From IMG/VR virus record IMGVR_UViG_3300020185_000014, positions 1-64,000 of that record: a stretch of DNA of 64,000 bases. The stretch is one strand, 5' to 3'. The notes below the pieces were generated by a model that did not search any database, had not been told where the DNA came from, and was given only the letters and a program-made list of their open reading frames with translations. Source of the DNA: a virus. How positions within the stretch are numbered: position 1 is the first letter of the stretch; every line of letters begins with the position of its first letter. The translations under genes and the position numbers were made by a program. This document shows, in pieces, positions 1-7,348 of this stretch.

Positions 1-107
1 TCGTTTGCACCTAAGTCGGATAATCGTTCGATCTCGTTCCAGACATGGTCGAAACCAATAAAACGAGAATGTGGAAATGAAAACACTTTACTTCTTGTAG
101 TAACCAT
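1..107 (-). CDS. hsp20: Small heat shock protein Hsp20 (5' part, runs off window)
   Basis: Only the first 35 codons are in the window; the gene continues beyond base 1. The ATG at 107 is preceded by a full AGGAGG ribosome site (113-118 on the + strand). The readable N-terminus contains the pattern FIGFDHVWNEIE. This resembles the start of IbpA/Hsp20 proteins of T4-like marine phages, where a short tail precedes a GFD-h-hxxhE helix. Hsp20 is an ATP-independent holdase chaperone. The alpha-crystallin domain is not visible, so the call rests on this short segment and on the frequent presence of hsp20 in marine T4-like genomes. Confidence 0.6.
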   Translation of the reverse strand, partial: MVTTRSKVFSFPHSRFIGFDHVWNEIERLSDLGAN

Positions 108-174
108 TTTTGCCTCCTAAGCATTTTAGCAAGGTTGTTGTCTATCGACCGGACAATTCCGCATCGACCCATTA

Positions 175-203
175 TATATACTATGTTTTTCTTTGAATGT
201 AAA
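175..203 (-). promoter_or_regulatory. Candidate sigma70-type promoter for hsp20
   Basis: On the minus strand a TTTACA (-35, 203-198) and TATATA (-10, 180-175) are separated by 17 bases, about 70 bases upstream of the hsp20 ATG. An overlapping TATAAT lies 4 bases further on. A heat-shock-like early promoter would fit the position just after the regA terminator. Motif match only. Confidence 0.4.
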
Positions 204-206
204 GAG

Positions 207-227
207 ATGCGCCCGTAATGGGCGCAT
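207..227 (-). terminator. Hairpin terminator after regA
   Basis: Perfect 8-bp GC-rich stem (ATGCGCCC / GGGCGCAT) with a 5-base loop, just downstream of the regA stop. The following minus-strand sequence is CTCTTTAC, so the U-tract is weak. It separates the regA-proximal operon from hsp20. Confidence 0.6.
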
Positions 228-241
228 TCTTGTAAATTAGA

Positions 242-649
242 TTAAGATTTATTTCCGATGGAATACTTTGGACAAAGTTCCCATTCAGATTTTTCTTTAT
301 GTGAAATAATTTTAATTTGACGCATCGGTGCACATTCTGCAACGCGATGTGGTTCTACGATTTCGACTAATCCCCAATCGGAAAGTAGTGTGGCGATCGT
401 ATTTCTTCGAAGCGCGTCAGATTCTTCGAAGTTCGATTTTTTCCCGTCGAGCATAAACAGTTCTTTGAAGTGTACGATAAAGTACCTTCCCTGCTTATGC
501 AAAATATGACAAGACTGAAACAGTTTCTGATCCTTTCTAGATGCTACTCCGATTCGCGTTAATGTTTCGCGAACCTTCAGGAAATCGTCAGGTTCTTTAA
601 TTGTTATTTCCAGCATTTCTGCTGGAGACCATACTTGATTTTCTTCCAC
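242..649 (-). CDS. regA: RegA translational repressor of early mRNAs
   Basis: RegA binds the initiation regions of many early phage mRNAs and represses their translation. The 135-aa product matches T4 RegA along its length: the start MLEITIKEPDDFLKV, the QSCHILHKQGRYFIVHFKE core, an RRNTIATLLSDWGLVEIV segment and the ending PKYSIGN. The reading starts at a GTG (649), with GGAAAAGG about 8 bases upstream. The homologous T4 start would be the internal ATG at 616, which has no obvious ribosome site, so the extra 11 residues may or may not be real. It overlaps the 3' end of gene 62, as expected for a coupled 44-62-regA operon. Confidence 0.93.
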   Translation of the reverse strand: MEENQVWSPAEMLEITIKEPDDFLKVRETLTRIGVASRKDQKLFQSCHILHKQGRYFIVHFKELFMLDGKKSNFEESDALRRNTIATLLSDWGLVEIVEPHRVAECAPMRQIKIISHKEKSEWELCPKYSIGNKS

Positions 650-1019
650 CTTTAAATACCCTTTTCCTTAACTCGTCTAGTTGATCTGGTTGAAGGAGGG
701 ACAAAGATTGGCGCGCTTTTTCATTGCTATATCCATAATATTCTTTGACTACATCCATGTCACTAACCAGTTCTGGTTTCGTCCATTTAGAGAAGCGTTT
801 CCGCTTTCTCACAGTATTTAGTAGAAACTGATATTGCATAGAATTATCAAGTTGATGATGAAAGTTCATCTCGTTAGATAAAAGAACAGTGTCCTGAAAA
901 TAAGATAATTGTCTGTTTACAATAAATGCATTGTAACCTTTTTCTGCGATGTCATCCAACATAATGTTATTTTTTGTGTGGGTTATACTACCCACATATT
1001 CAAACGGATTAATTGCCAT
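597..1019 (-). CDS. 62: Clamp loader small subunit gp62
   Basis: With gp44 this subunit forms the clamp loader that opens gp45 rings onto primer-template DNA. The 140-aa protein is shorter than T4 gp62 (187 aa), as in other marine T4-like phages. The recognisable block is QYQFLLNTVRKRKRFSKW followed by a lysine/proline turn and a helical C-terminus. The position between gp44 and RegA is the strongest support. It overlaps the upstream membrane-protein gene by 11 bases and regA downstream, which suggests translational coupling. Confidence 0.8.
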   Translation of the reverse strand: MAINPFEYVGSITHTKNNIMLDDIAEKGYNAFIVNRQLSYFQDTVLLSNEMNFHHQLDNSMQYQFLLNTVRKRKRFSKWTKPELVSDMDVVKEYYGYSNEKARQSLSLLQPDQLDELRKRVFKGGRKSSMVSSRNAGNNN

Positions 1020-1989
1020 TAAAATGTTTTACCTCTTGTTCTGTCATCTTTTGAGTTTTAAGTAATTCGCCTTTCGTGCTAATCCAACCTTTTGTCGTCG
1101 CAATGGCGTTCTTCGCCCAGCGCGGTTTTTTGATCTTGGTTTCGACATCAAGTTCGTCAACACTCTCGATTAATTCTTCTTCGCCTTCTTCTTGACCTTC
1201 CTCTCGATTACTCCTAGGAAGGGCACCAGTTTTCTTTACAACTTTAACCTTTTTTGGTTCCTCAGAAATTGCCTTCGTACTCGCTAATAATAATACAATT
1301 GCCAGCGGATCAAAAACAAATATTAGAGATAGTATAACTGATCTTACCGCGTCTGCATAGTGGTTTTTCGCATCATCGCCGTATAATAATTCGGTGATGT
1401 ATTTGACTGCCCCTATTTCTGCTTCCGCGCCTAAGACTTCTAATCTTAGGGTAGATTCAACTTCTTTTAATTTTTCAATTCTGATAGAAATATCATCGCG
1501 AGTAGATTCTAGTAGAGTACGCTGATCTGTTTGCTCTTGCCTCGCGGTCAACCCTCGAGTGATATACCCTCTTTCGATATATTCTTCGAGCGCGCCGTCA
1601 AGAGAAGATAGTTGCCTATTAATTGCGGCAACTTTATCGTCTTCATCAGTTATTTTTTCTCTGACACTTTCTAGTCTAATCTCAACACCCGACAAAATAG
1701 ATTCTTGTTGTAAGTGCGCTTTGGATAATAATCCAAATATTCCCATGCTGGTAATCAGCATTAGGATAACGACAGCACCAGTTAAGTAATACTTGAGAAA
1801 ACTTCCTATTTCATTCCACTTAATATGTAACCACGCTGAAGTGACCAGTTTGCCTACTTCTAACGCAGCGCCCATGATTACGATTGCCCAGAAGGCACCA
1901 GAAAAAATAGTGGATAACCCAAGTATCGAAAAAAATGCTGCGACGGACGCAATCATTAACGATGTTAAAAACGCGATTCTATTTGCCAT
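1009..1989 (-). CDS. Membrane-anchored coiled-coil protein of the replisome operon
   Basis: Function unknown. The 326-aa product has hydrophobic segments at about residues 5-30, 32-50 and 66-88, a long charged heptad-like coiled coil (about 92-195), and a fourth hydrophobic segment (about 213-235) containing FVFDPLAIVLLLAS. A charged tail follows, with an EEGQEEGEEE acidic stretch and basic ends. This predicts an inner-membrane protein with a large soluble coiled coil between membrane hairpins. It lies between the two clamp-loader genes, 7 bases after gene 44, so it is probably co-translated with replication proteins. A role as a membrane tether for replication is only inference. Confidence 0.75.
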   Translation of the reverse strand: MANRIAFLTSLMIASVAAFFSILGLSTIFSGAFWAIVIMGAALEVGKLVTSAWLHIKWNEIGSFLKYYLTGAVVILMLITSMGIFGLLSKAHLQQESILSGVEIRLESVREKITDEDDKVAAINRQLSSLDGALEEYIERGYITRGLTARQEQTDQRTLLESTRDDISIRIEKLKEVESTLRLEVLGAEAEIGAVKYITELLYGDDAKNHYADAVRSVILSLIFVFDPLAIVLLLASTKAISEEPKKVKVVKKTGALPRSNREEGQEEGEEELIESVDELDVETKIKKPRWAKNAIATTKGWISTKGELLKTQKMTEQEVKHFNGN

Positions 1990-1996
1990 GTGTTCC

Positions 1997-2935
1997 TCAC
2001 TTCATGTCTACCTGCCCCATTATTTCAGTCATACACGCGACTGTATTCAGTTCGTGATCTGCAACAAAGGCATGTTTATATTGATATTCTGCTAAGATAG
2101 TAACCAAAAGCGGAACACTGTGATCTTGAATTTTATCCAGCATTCGATCGTAGATTCCGCGAAAAATAGCAGTTGCATCTATATCTATATTATTTACAAT
2201 CCAGGAACGCATCTTTTTGAAGTTTTTATCTTTGAGCGCATCAAACAATCCATCAAAAGAGTCGCCGTCAGCAGACTGCGAACTAGAGTCGAGCAGCACG
2301 CCGCCGACACTTCTTCGTTGACATTCATTAATCACTCTTCTCCAATCCGGAGCATGCTTCATGATTAATTTAGCGACGGTTTCTTTTTTGTATTCGATGC
2401 CTTCTTCATCAAGAATAAACATCATACGTTCAAGGAATTGACCACATAAGTCAGCAAGGTCTTTCTTGGTGGTATTGAATTCATTTACACCACAACGAGA
2501 ATGTAGCGGTTCAATGATTCGGTTCTTAAAATTACAGGTCAAAATGAACCGACAATTAGAAGAAAATTCCTCAATGAACGCTCGGAGTGCCGGTTGCGTA
2601 GATTGAGGGTTGAGGTAATCTGCCTCGTCGAGGATGACGACCTTGAGGTCGCCACTCAACGAGATAGAAGATGCAAATCTTTTAATCTTACCACGAAGCG
2701 TATCAATGTTACCCTCTTCGGATCCATTGACCACGATGTAGTCATAATCAAGTTCTTTGCAAAGTGCTTTTGCGACAGTGGTCTTGCCGAGACCTGCTGT
2801 TCCAGTTAACAACATGTTCGGCAATTCACCTTTGTCGACATACTTCTGGAATATCTCTTTGAGAGTACCAGGTAAAATTGTATCGCTAATCTTTTGTGGG
2901 CGGTATTTCTCCACCCATAAAAAAGAGTTACTCAT
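1997..2935 (-). CDS. 44: Clamp loader ATPase large subunit gp44
   Basis: AAA+ ATPase that, with gp62, loads the gp45 sliding clamp. The 312-aa product starts with the clamp-loader signature WVEKYRPQKISD. It has Walker A GTAGLGKT (residues 45-52), a DEAD-type Walker B (103-106) and the SRC sensor/arginine-finger motif (146-148), all in the order expected for RFC/gp44. An ATG with GGAG upstream sets the start. Length and motifs match T4 gp44 (319 aa). Confidence 0.95.
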   Translation of the reverse strand: MSNSFLWVEKYRPQKISDTILPGTLKEIFQKYVDKGELPNMLLTGTAGLGKTTVAKALCKELDYDYIVVNGSEEGNIDTLRGKIKRFASSISLSGDLKVVILDEADYLNPQSTQPALRAFIEEFSSNCRFILTCNFKNRIIEPLHSRCGVNEFNTTKKDLADLCGQFLERMMFILDEEGIEYKKETVAKLIMKHAPDWRRVINECQRRSVGGVLLDSSSQSADGDSFDGLFDALKDKNFKKMRSWIVNNIDIDATAIFRGIYDRMLDKIQDHSVPLLVTILAEYQYKHAFVADHELNTVACMTEIMGQVDMK

Positions 2936-2980
2936 ATTAATCTCCGAATCAAAAACAACAATAATAATATAGAAAGGGGT

Positions 2981-3005
2981 GGAGATTAAATATTATTAAC
3001 TCTCC
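2981..3005 (-). other. Imperfect hairpin at the end of the 68-aa gene
   Basis: GGAGA and TTAA on one side pair with TTAA and TCTCC on the other, with one bulged G; the hairpin spans the stop codon of the small upstream gene. It is followed on the minus strand by a modest pyrimidine run. It could be a weak attenuator or an mRNA-stabilising stem before gene 44. Confidence 0.3.
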
Positions 3006-3202
3006 TCAGATTGAGATTCAATTAGTTGAAGCAATGCAATGCTTTGGTCGCGTAACTGACCGATGGTTGCGAGTTCTTCGCCGCGGAAACCGCCACGACC
3101 TGCAACTGTATCAATTACAGCAACTGTACTTCGACAAACTCGGTTTGCCAGTTCAACTACTTCACTATTTGCTTCTTGCTTTGGTGCTTGTGTCTTAGCC
3201 AT
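2996..3202 (-). CDS. Small conserved-type protein between gp45 and gp44
   Basis: The 68-aa product is not recognised. It is mostly helical, with a Lys/Gln-rich start (MAKTQAPKQEA), an amphipathic helix around EVVELANRVC, a glycine/arginine turn (GRGGFRGEE) and an acidic Ser/Glu tail. There is no membrane segment. The start at 3202 follows a GGAG site overlapping the end of gene 45, two bases after its stop, so it is translated as part of the 45-44-62 operon. Its location suggests a replication accessory role, but nothing in the sequence proves it. Confidence 0.65.
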   Translation of the reverse strand: MAKTQAPKQEANSEVVELANRVCRSTVAVIDTVAGRGGFRGEELATIGQLRDQSIALLQLIESQSEES

Positions 3203-3204
3203 CG

Positions 3205-3882
3205 TTATTCTCCGTATCTACTAGACTTTTCAAGGGCGACCCAATAAGATAGGTCCATTTCTTTGTTAACAAATTGTGAGATAAGTTTTGAAGAAATATT
3301 AACATCATAATCACCGTCAATCATTTTAAGATTGCGGATGTCATAAATGAAATCAAATTGCTCATCTTCAAATTCACCATCTACATCGATTGAAAAAGCA
3401 TTCGACGTTCTGTCGTTGACGTCCAAGACAGAAATAGATAGTACATTATCTCTTGAGGAGACAGACATCTCCGTGTGTCCTAATACAGATGATGCTCGTT
3501 TTACACGCGAAAGAGTTTCACGGTCCAAAACAAAACTAACTTCTGCCTTCGGCATTTCTATGCCCTTCTTATTGGGTTTGGTTAGGTTTTCAATGTCCGA
3601 GTAAAAATACTTGGTTCTTGAACGACCCGTACCGTCACCAACAATGACATAGGATTCTTCGAACTTCAAACGAGGACTATCGACTAGAGATAGCACGCTT
3701 AGAAATTCATTGAGATCGTAGATCCCAAACGTTTGTGGGAATTCAACATCGAGTACCGATGTGCTCAACAGGTTCTTTGCTTCAGACACAGTCTGAACCA
3801 CGTTTCCCTCATTAATTACAACATTCTGATTAATAGAAGCAAAGTTCTTAAGAACCTGCAATGTGTTGTCGCTAATTTCCAT
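3205..3882 (-). CDS. 45: Sliding clamp (DNA polymerase processivity factor) gp45
   Basis: Forms the trimeric ring that tethers DNA polymerase and, in T4, also activates late transcription through gp33/gp55. The 225-aa length is close to T4 gp45 (228 aa). It shows the two-domain clamp pattern: an N-terminal helix-strand unit (DNTLQVLKNFASINQNVVI), a central basic linker (NKKGIEMPKAEV), then a second domain ending in YWVALEKS. Position directly before gp44 supports the call. A strong sigma70-like promoter lies 30-55 bases upstream of the ATG. Confidence 0.93.
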   Translation of the reverse strand: MEISDNTLQVLKNFASINQNVVINEGNVVQTVSEAKNLLSTSVLDVEFPQTFGIYDLNEFLSVLSLVDSPRLKFEESYVIVGDGTGRSRTKYFYSDIENLTKPNKKGIEMPKAEVSFVLDRETLSRVKRASSVLGHTEMSVSSRDNVLSISVLDVNDRTSNAFSIDVDGEFEDEQFDFIYDIRNLKMIDGDYDVNISSKLISQFVNKEMDLSYWVALEKSSRYGE

Positions 3883-3908
3883 AATTTATTCCTTTATCGT
3901 AGATATAT

Positions 3909-3937
3909 ATCTTACTTTTATTTTCGCTCAATGTCAA
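3909..3937 (-). promoter_or_regulatory. Sigma70-type early promoter for gene 45 operon
   Basis: Perfect -35 TTGACA (3937-3932) and -10 TAAGAT (3914-3909) are separated by exactly 17 bases, 27 bases upstream of the gp45 ATG. The -35 overlaps the last codons of the upstream zinc-motif gene. This would let the clamp and clamp loader be expressed early, independently of the upstream cassette. Confidence 0.75.
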
Positions 3938-4344
3938 GAGAAAAACTGGTCTAACAAATTTTTGTTTTGCTTTGGATGCGGTTTCTTTTTGGTTGGAGTT
4001 TTGACTATTGATAGTTCTCCAAAATCTAAAAGGTTTGTTTGCTCTTCGACGGGACGGTTTCGTTTGAGATATGCTCGCTTTGCAGATGCAATACTTCCAT
4101 TATATTGTTTATAACATGTAGCGCATAACTCTCGAAGATCGTCAGCATGCGATGTATATCCCCGTTTTACTTTAGATTTTTTATAGAAGGCTGTTATGGA
4201 AAAACGTTTACCGCATCCCCAGAGGCACAATTTTGTGTGCATTGTGTTATACCCAAACAAGGTTCTCGCATACAAACCACCTTGAGTAGTCGTCCGTGTG
4301 TGGACTCCTGGCGTTTCTTCTAACGATGTCACTTTATTAGACAT
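3934..4344 (-). CDS. Small zinc-motif protein with clamp-binding-like C-terminus
   Basis: Not assignable to a named family. The 136-aa product has two cysteine pairs, CLWGC near residue 40 and CATC near residue 75, spaced like a zinc ribbon or HNH-like knuckle and separated by a basic stretch (KKSKVKRGYTSHADD). The C-terminal third is Lys/Pro-rich and ends KNLLDQFFS, which resembles sliding-clamp binding peptides (hydrophobic pair plus terminal aromatics). A second similar stretch, TNLLDFG, lies about 30 residues earlier. The gene shares a TAATG overlap with the UDP-galactopyranose mutase gene and sits just before gp45. A clamp-recruited DNA-binding factor is plausible. Confidence 0.6.
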   Translation of the reverse strand: MSNKVTSLEETPGVHTRTTTQGGLYARTLFGYNTMHTKLCLWGCGKRFSITAFYKKSKVKRGYTSHADDLRELCATCYKQYNGSIASAKRAYLKRNRPVEEQTNLLDFGELSIVKTPTKKKPHPKQNKNLLDQFFS

Positions 4345-5360
4345 TACAATATTTCCTTTAAATATTTTTTTGATCCCGCTAATGATTGGTTAATTACTTG
4401 GTGCATATCCAGATACTGATAAGTCCCGCAACGACCGATAAAGGTCATGCGCTTGTTATCAATTTCTGTATATTTGTTATAAATCGCAGAGCTTAATCCG
4501 TCAGTAGTTTTGACAGGATAGTACCGCTCTTTCTGATTTGTTTTGTAATCACAGGGCCACTCATAGGTCAACGTTGTGAATCCTGGATTGTTTCCGTGAT
4601 TAGGAAAATTCTTCCACTCGGTGACCCTGGTCGGACCCTCCCATGTGGTGAAATTGGTAGTCGCCGTTTTAAATACATTCTTCTGGGGCAGCGTTACCGT
4701 TTGAAACTTGATTGATCTATACGGTAACTCGCCAAATATAAAATGATAATACTCGTCGATAGGCATGCTGTTAAAAGTATGCGTATATTCTTTTTCCATA
4801 TCATAAGAAAACGGTGTTTTAAGGCGAACAGAGATGTTCTCGTGATCTAAGATATTATCAATCAAAACGGTATAACCATCCTTCGGCATCTTCTGTATAG
4901 TGTCGTCGGGAAAATAATATTCATTGTAATCATCACGAACAGGAACGCGCTCTAATATTTTCGGATTTAGTTCTTCCAGAGAAATCCCCCACATTTTCTT
5001 TGTATACGGTTTAAAGAATATGTCGGCAACGTTCTCTTCTCCCACGAGCATCGATGTTTCTTTGTTTACTGGCAGAGTATAATATTCCCCATCGGTATGC
5101 AACGCTAAGACTTTATGCTTGTAATCGACCCACTCGGTATACTGAGACAACCACTTAAACACTCTTTCGTTACTGGTGTGAAAAATATGCGGTCCATATT
5201 TATGAACCCTGATATTATCTTCATTAAGATAATCAAACGCATTACCGGCGGTATGGTCCCGCGAATCAATCACGTCAACTCTTGCCCCTGCTTCAGCAAG
5301 TTCTCGAGCATAGACTGCGCCAGCAAACCCAGCGCCGACAACCAGATACTTCCTATCCAT
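4344..5360 (-). CDS. glf: UDP-galactopyranose mutase (FAD enzyme)
   Basis: Interconverts UDP-galactopyranose and UDP-galactofuranose. The 338-aa product has the FAD-binding GAGFAGAVYARELAE at the N-terminus, then the UGM hallmarks: AGNAFDY, YGPHIFHTSN, KMWG with ELNPKILERVPVR, ERYYPV and, near the end, GRCGTYQYLDMHQVI, the FAD/active-site motif. It is slightly shorter than bacterial UGMs (about 370-390 aa) but all blocks are present, so it is likely active. The start codon overlaps the end of the glycosyltransferase gene by 8 bases, and the stop overlaps the next gene, so the three are coupled. Its product would be a sugar donor for the adjacent glycosyltransferase. Confidence 0.9.
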   Translation of the reverse strand: MDRKYLVVGAGFAGAVYARELAEAGARVDVIDSRDHTAGNAFDYLNEDNIRVHKYGPHIFHTSNERVFKWLSQYTEWVDYKHKVLALHTDGEYYTLPVNKETSMLVGEENVADIFFKPYTKKMWGISLEELNPKILERVPVRDDYNEYYFPDDTIQKMPKDGYTVLIDNILDHENISVRLKTPFSYDMEKEYTHTFNSMPIDEYYHFIFGELPYRSIKFQTVTLPQKNVFKTATTNFTTWEGPTRVTEWKNFPNHGNNPGFTTLTYEWPCDYKTNQKERYYPVKTTDGLSSAIYNKYTEIDNKRMTFIGRCGTYQYLDMHQVINQSLAGSKKYLKEIL

Positions 5361-6381
5361 TCAAATAGTCCTCAACTTGTTTGATTGTTATTTGTTTATT
5401 CATAGGTTGAGATTCATAATACGCTATTTTTTGCTCGAAAGCAAGTTTTTCTAACTGACCTTCCGAAAGTTGTTCAATTTTCTTACAAGTCAAACCAATA
5501 TAAGGTTCGCCGAATATTGATGCTTCTTTATCATCGCAGATTAAAATTGACTCACAATCAGCAACTTGTTGCGGTCTCGCACGCCACCAACCAGAACCAG
5601 CATGCCAGTATCCTGCCATTAGAATACCCCATTGCTCATTGAAGGTCGTTACCATATCTTCTTCCGATAATCGAACTTGTTTTTTATTTTTAGATCCATA
5701 TTGTTTGATCTCCCACTTTGCTTCTGCGGTGATTCGGTTAAACCACTTCTCGGTCTCGGACTGAATCAATCCAGCAAAGTTAAAGATCTTTGCTTTATCG
5801 TCATCAAACAATGTTGTTCTAGGTTTGCGGTGTAGCGTGAACGGCGGCGGAAACCAAGAATGGATTTTATCGTTATCCCAATCAGAAAATAACATTTTAA
5901 AATCGCCACCCAAATGCGCAGGTAATGTGATAGGTCGATCCATGTTTGCTATCATGGTAAATGCTTTTTTGAAATCCGCTTTCCACTCTGGGCGAAGTTC
6001 TTTTTCAGCAACAACATTATTGACGTAATAATCGTTCGTGACCGAATCGACGACTTTGTCAATATTGTTTTTCCATGTATTAATGTTCTTGGGAGATTGC
6101 CAATCTTCAATAGCAAAAAGAACATCGTCGCGTTGAGCGATAGTCCAAAGCGCGCTGTAGATATGCGTGTTAAATGGAGATATGTGCATTAGAAACACAA
6201 CCACCTTATCATAAACAGATAAGTCCTCGCCGATCCTAACAGGTCTCTGTTCTACTTCATGCCCCATAGACTCAAGGCATTCGACTAGACTGAAATGGGC
6301 AGTACATAAACCGATCTGAGAAGACTTATGAAAATTCTTCGTACAAGCGGCGCGTGTGAACCCTGTGATTAATACTTTCAT
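5353..6381 (-). CDS. GT-B-like glycosyltransferase (possible DNA glycosyltransferase)
   Basis: The 342-aa product is not a close match to any family I can name. Its layout resembles T4 DNA beta-glucosyltransferase (351 aa): a Rossmann-like start (MKVLITGF), a DKVVVFLMHISPFN strand-loop, a central FNFAGLIQSE strand, and a C-terminal donor-binding part with GILMAGYW, then RPQQVADCESILICDD, resembling the 'W-E-x-M-A-x-D-A-V-x-L-I-D' stretch of BGT. Trp/Arg-rich segments (WHAGSGWWRAR) are distinctive. Expression probably starts at the promoter just upstream, and UGM follows with an 8-base overlap. Together with UGM and GalE this suggests transfer of galactose or galactofuranose. The acceptor could be modified DNA, a protein or a surface polymer. 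Confidence 0.6.
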   Translation of the reverse strand: MKVLITGFTRAACTKNFHKSSQIGLCTAHFSLVECLESMGHEVEQRPVRIGEDLSVYDKVVVFLMHISPFNTHIYSALWTIAQRDDVLFAIEDWQSPKNINTWKNNIDKVVDSVTNDYYVNNVVAEKELRPEWKADFKKAFTMIANMDRPITLPAHLGGDFKMLFSDWDNDKIHSWFPPPFTLHRKPRTTLFDDDKAKIFNFAGLIQSETEKWFNRITAEAKWEIKQYGSKNKKQVRLSEEDMVTTFNEQWGILMAGYWHAGSGWWRARPQQVADCESILICDDKEASIFGEPYIGLTCKKIEQLSEGQLEKLAFEQKIAYYESQPMNKQITIKQVEDYLNG

Positions 6382-6408
6382 CCGTTACCTCAATTTAATT
6401 GAAAGACT

Positions 6409-6437
6409 ATTATGACATATTATTACAAAAAAGTAAA
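6409..6437 (-). promoter_or_regulatory. Sigma70-type promoter for glycosyltransferase-UGM operon
   Basis: -35 TTTACT (6437-6432) and -10 CATAAT (6414-6409) are separated by 17 bases, 27 bases upstream of the glycosyltransferase ATG, in one of the few real gaps of this region (6382-6457). Confidence 0.6.
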
Positions 6438-6457
6438 GCGGTAAGTCGTTGATTTTA

Positions 6458-7348
6458 TTATTGTTTTTGTTCTAGGATGTATTGATCCAAACACATGTCC
6501 TGGATTGTGCGCTTTAGAGTAATTCTCTCTGATAAATTAGTAACCTTACAAGAGATCGCGTCTCCTGCACGTCTAGGCGCAACCTCATAGGGCAATAGGA
6601 TGCCTGTTGCATCATAAAATGCGTTATAGACATCCCATACGGTGAAACCCTTATTAGACCCCAATTCTTCATATTCAGTATTCAAAGGTCCATTCGCGCA
6701 TGCAGACTCAATAGCATCAGCAAGATCCAAGACGTGTACATAATCTCTAACGCATGTTCCGTCTTCCGTCGGATAATCATCACCAAATATTTGTAACGTT
6801 TCCCTTCTCTTGCAAGCAACTTCTGCCATTACACGGATGAGGTGTGACGCTGGACCGAGTTGTTTGAGGTTCCCGTCTGATCCGGAAACGTTGAAGAATC
6901 TAAAGATCGTCCACTCTTTACCAAATTTATTTTTCCTAATTGCCCACTCAGCACAGGTTTTAGATAAAGCATAAGGCGAAGCGTTTTCTAAGGAAGAAGA
7001 ACTGCCCGCAAAAATAATATGTTTCGCATTAATGTGCTCGAGCACTTCCTGAGTGCCTCTGATATTGGCATCAAAATATTCAAACGGGACTTCAATCGAA
7101 GGGGCGACTAAGTTCCTTCCCGCAAGATGAACACAAACGTCAAACTCAGTTTCCATTAAATCGCGATTCGTTATTTTGCAGATATCTTCTTTATAGAAGA
7201 TGTTACAGTAATTCTCGATTTCGTTATACTCATCATAAACGCCATAAGAATCTAAACCAGTTACTTTATATCCACGAGTTCTTAATATTTTAACAACATG
7301 TGATCCGATGTAACCTGCCGCACCCGTGACTAAAACTTTTTTGCTCAT
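6458..7348 (-). CDS. galE: UDP-glucose 4-epimerase-type SDR enzyme
   Basis: Extended short-chain dehydrogenase that would interconvert UDP-glucose and UDP-galactose. The 296-aa product shows VTGAAGYIGSH (NAD binding), the catalytic YxxxK as YALSK preceded by AGSSSS, and the GalE hallmark DGTCVRDYVHVLDLADA, then RRAGD near the C-terminus. It is about 40 residues shorter than E. coli GalE (338 aa), so the substrate could be another UDP-sugar. I start at the ATG at 7348, which overlaps the upstream oxygenase stop as TGATG and places the NAD motif at residue 8. A longer reading to 7450 has a basic, unrelated extension and is rejected. Confidence 0.88.
   Translation of the reverse strand: MSKKVLVTGAAGYIGSHVVKILRTRGYKVTGLDSYGVYDEYNEIENYCNIFYKEDICKITNRDLMETEFDVCVHLAGRNLVAPSIEVPFEYFDANIRGTQEVLEHINAKHIIFAGSSSSLENASPYALSKTCAEWAIRKNKFGKEWTIFRFFNVSGSDGNLKQLGPASHLIRVMAEVACKRRETLQIFGDDYPTEDGTCVRDYVHVLDLADAIESACANGPLNTEYEELGSNKGFTVWDVYNAFYDATGILLPYEVAPRRAGDAISCKVTNLSERITLKRTIQDMCLDQYILEQKQ

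Noticed and set aside
4344-7348. GalE, glycosyltransferase and UGM as ordinary host-type surface polysaccharide genes picked up by chance
   Set aside because: Not excluded, but the coupling to a TET/JBP oxygenase and placement among replication genes favours DNA modification; kept as an alternative only.
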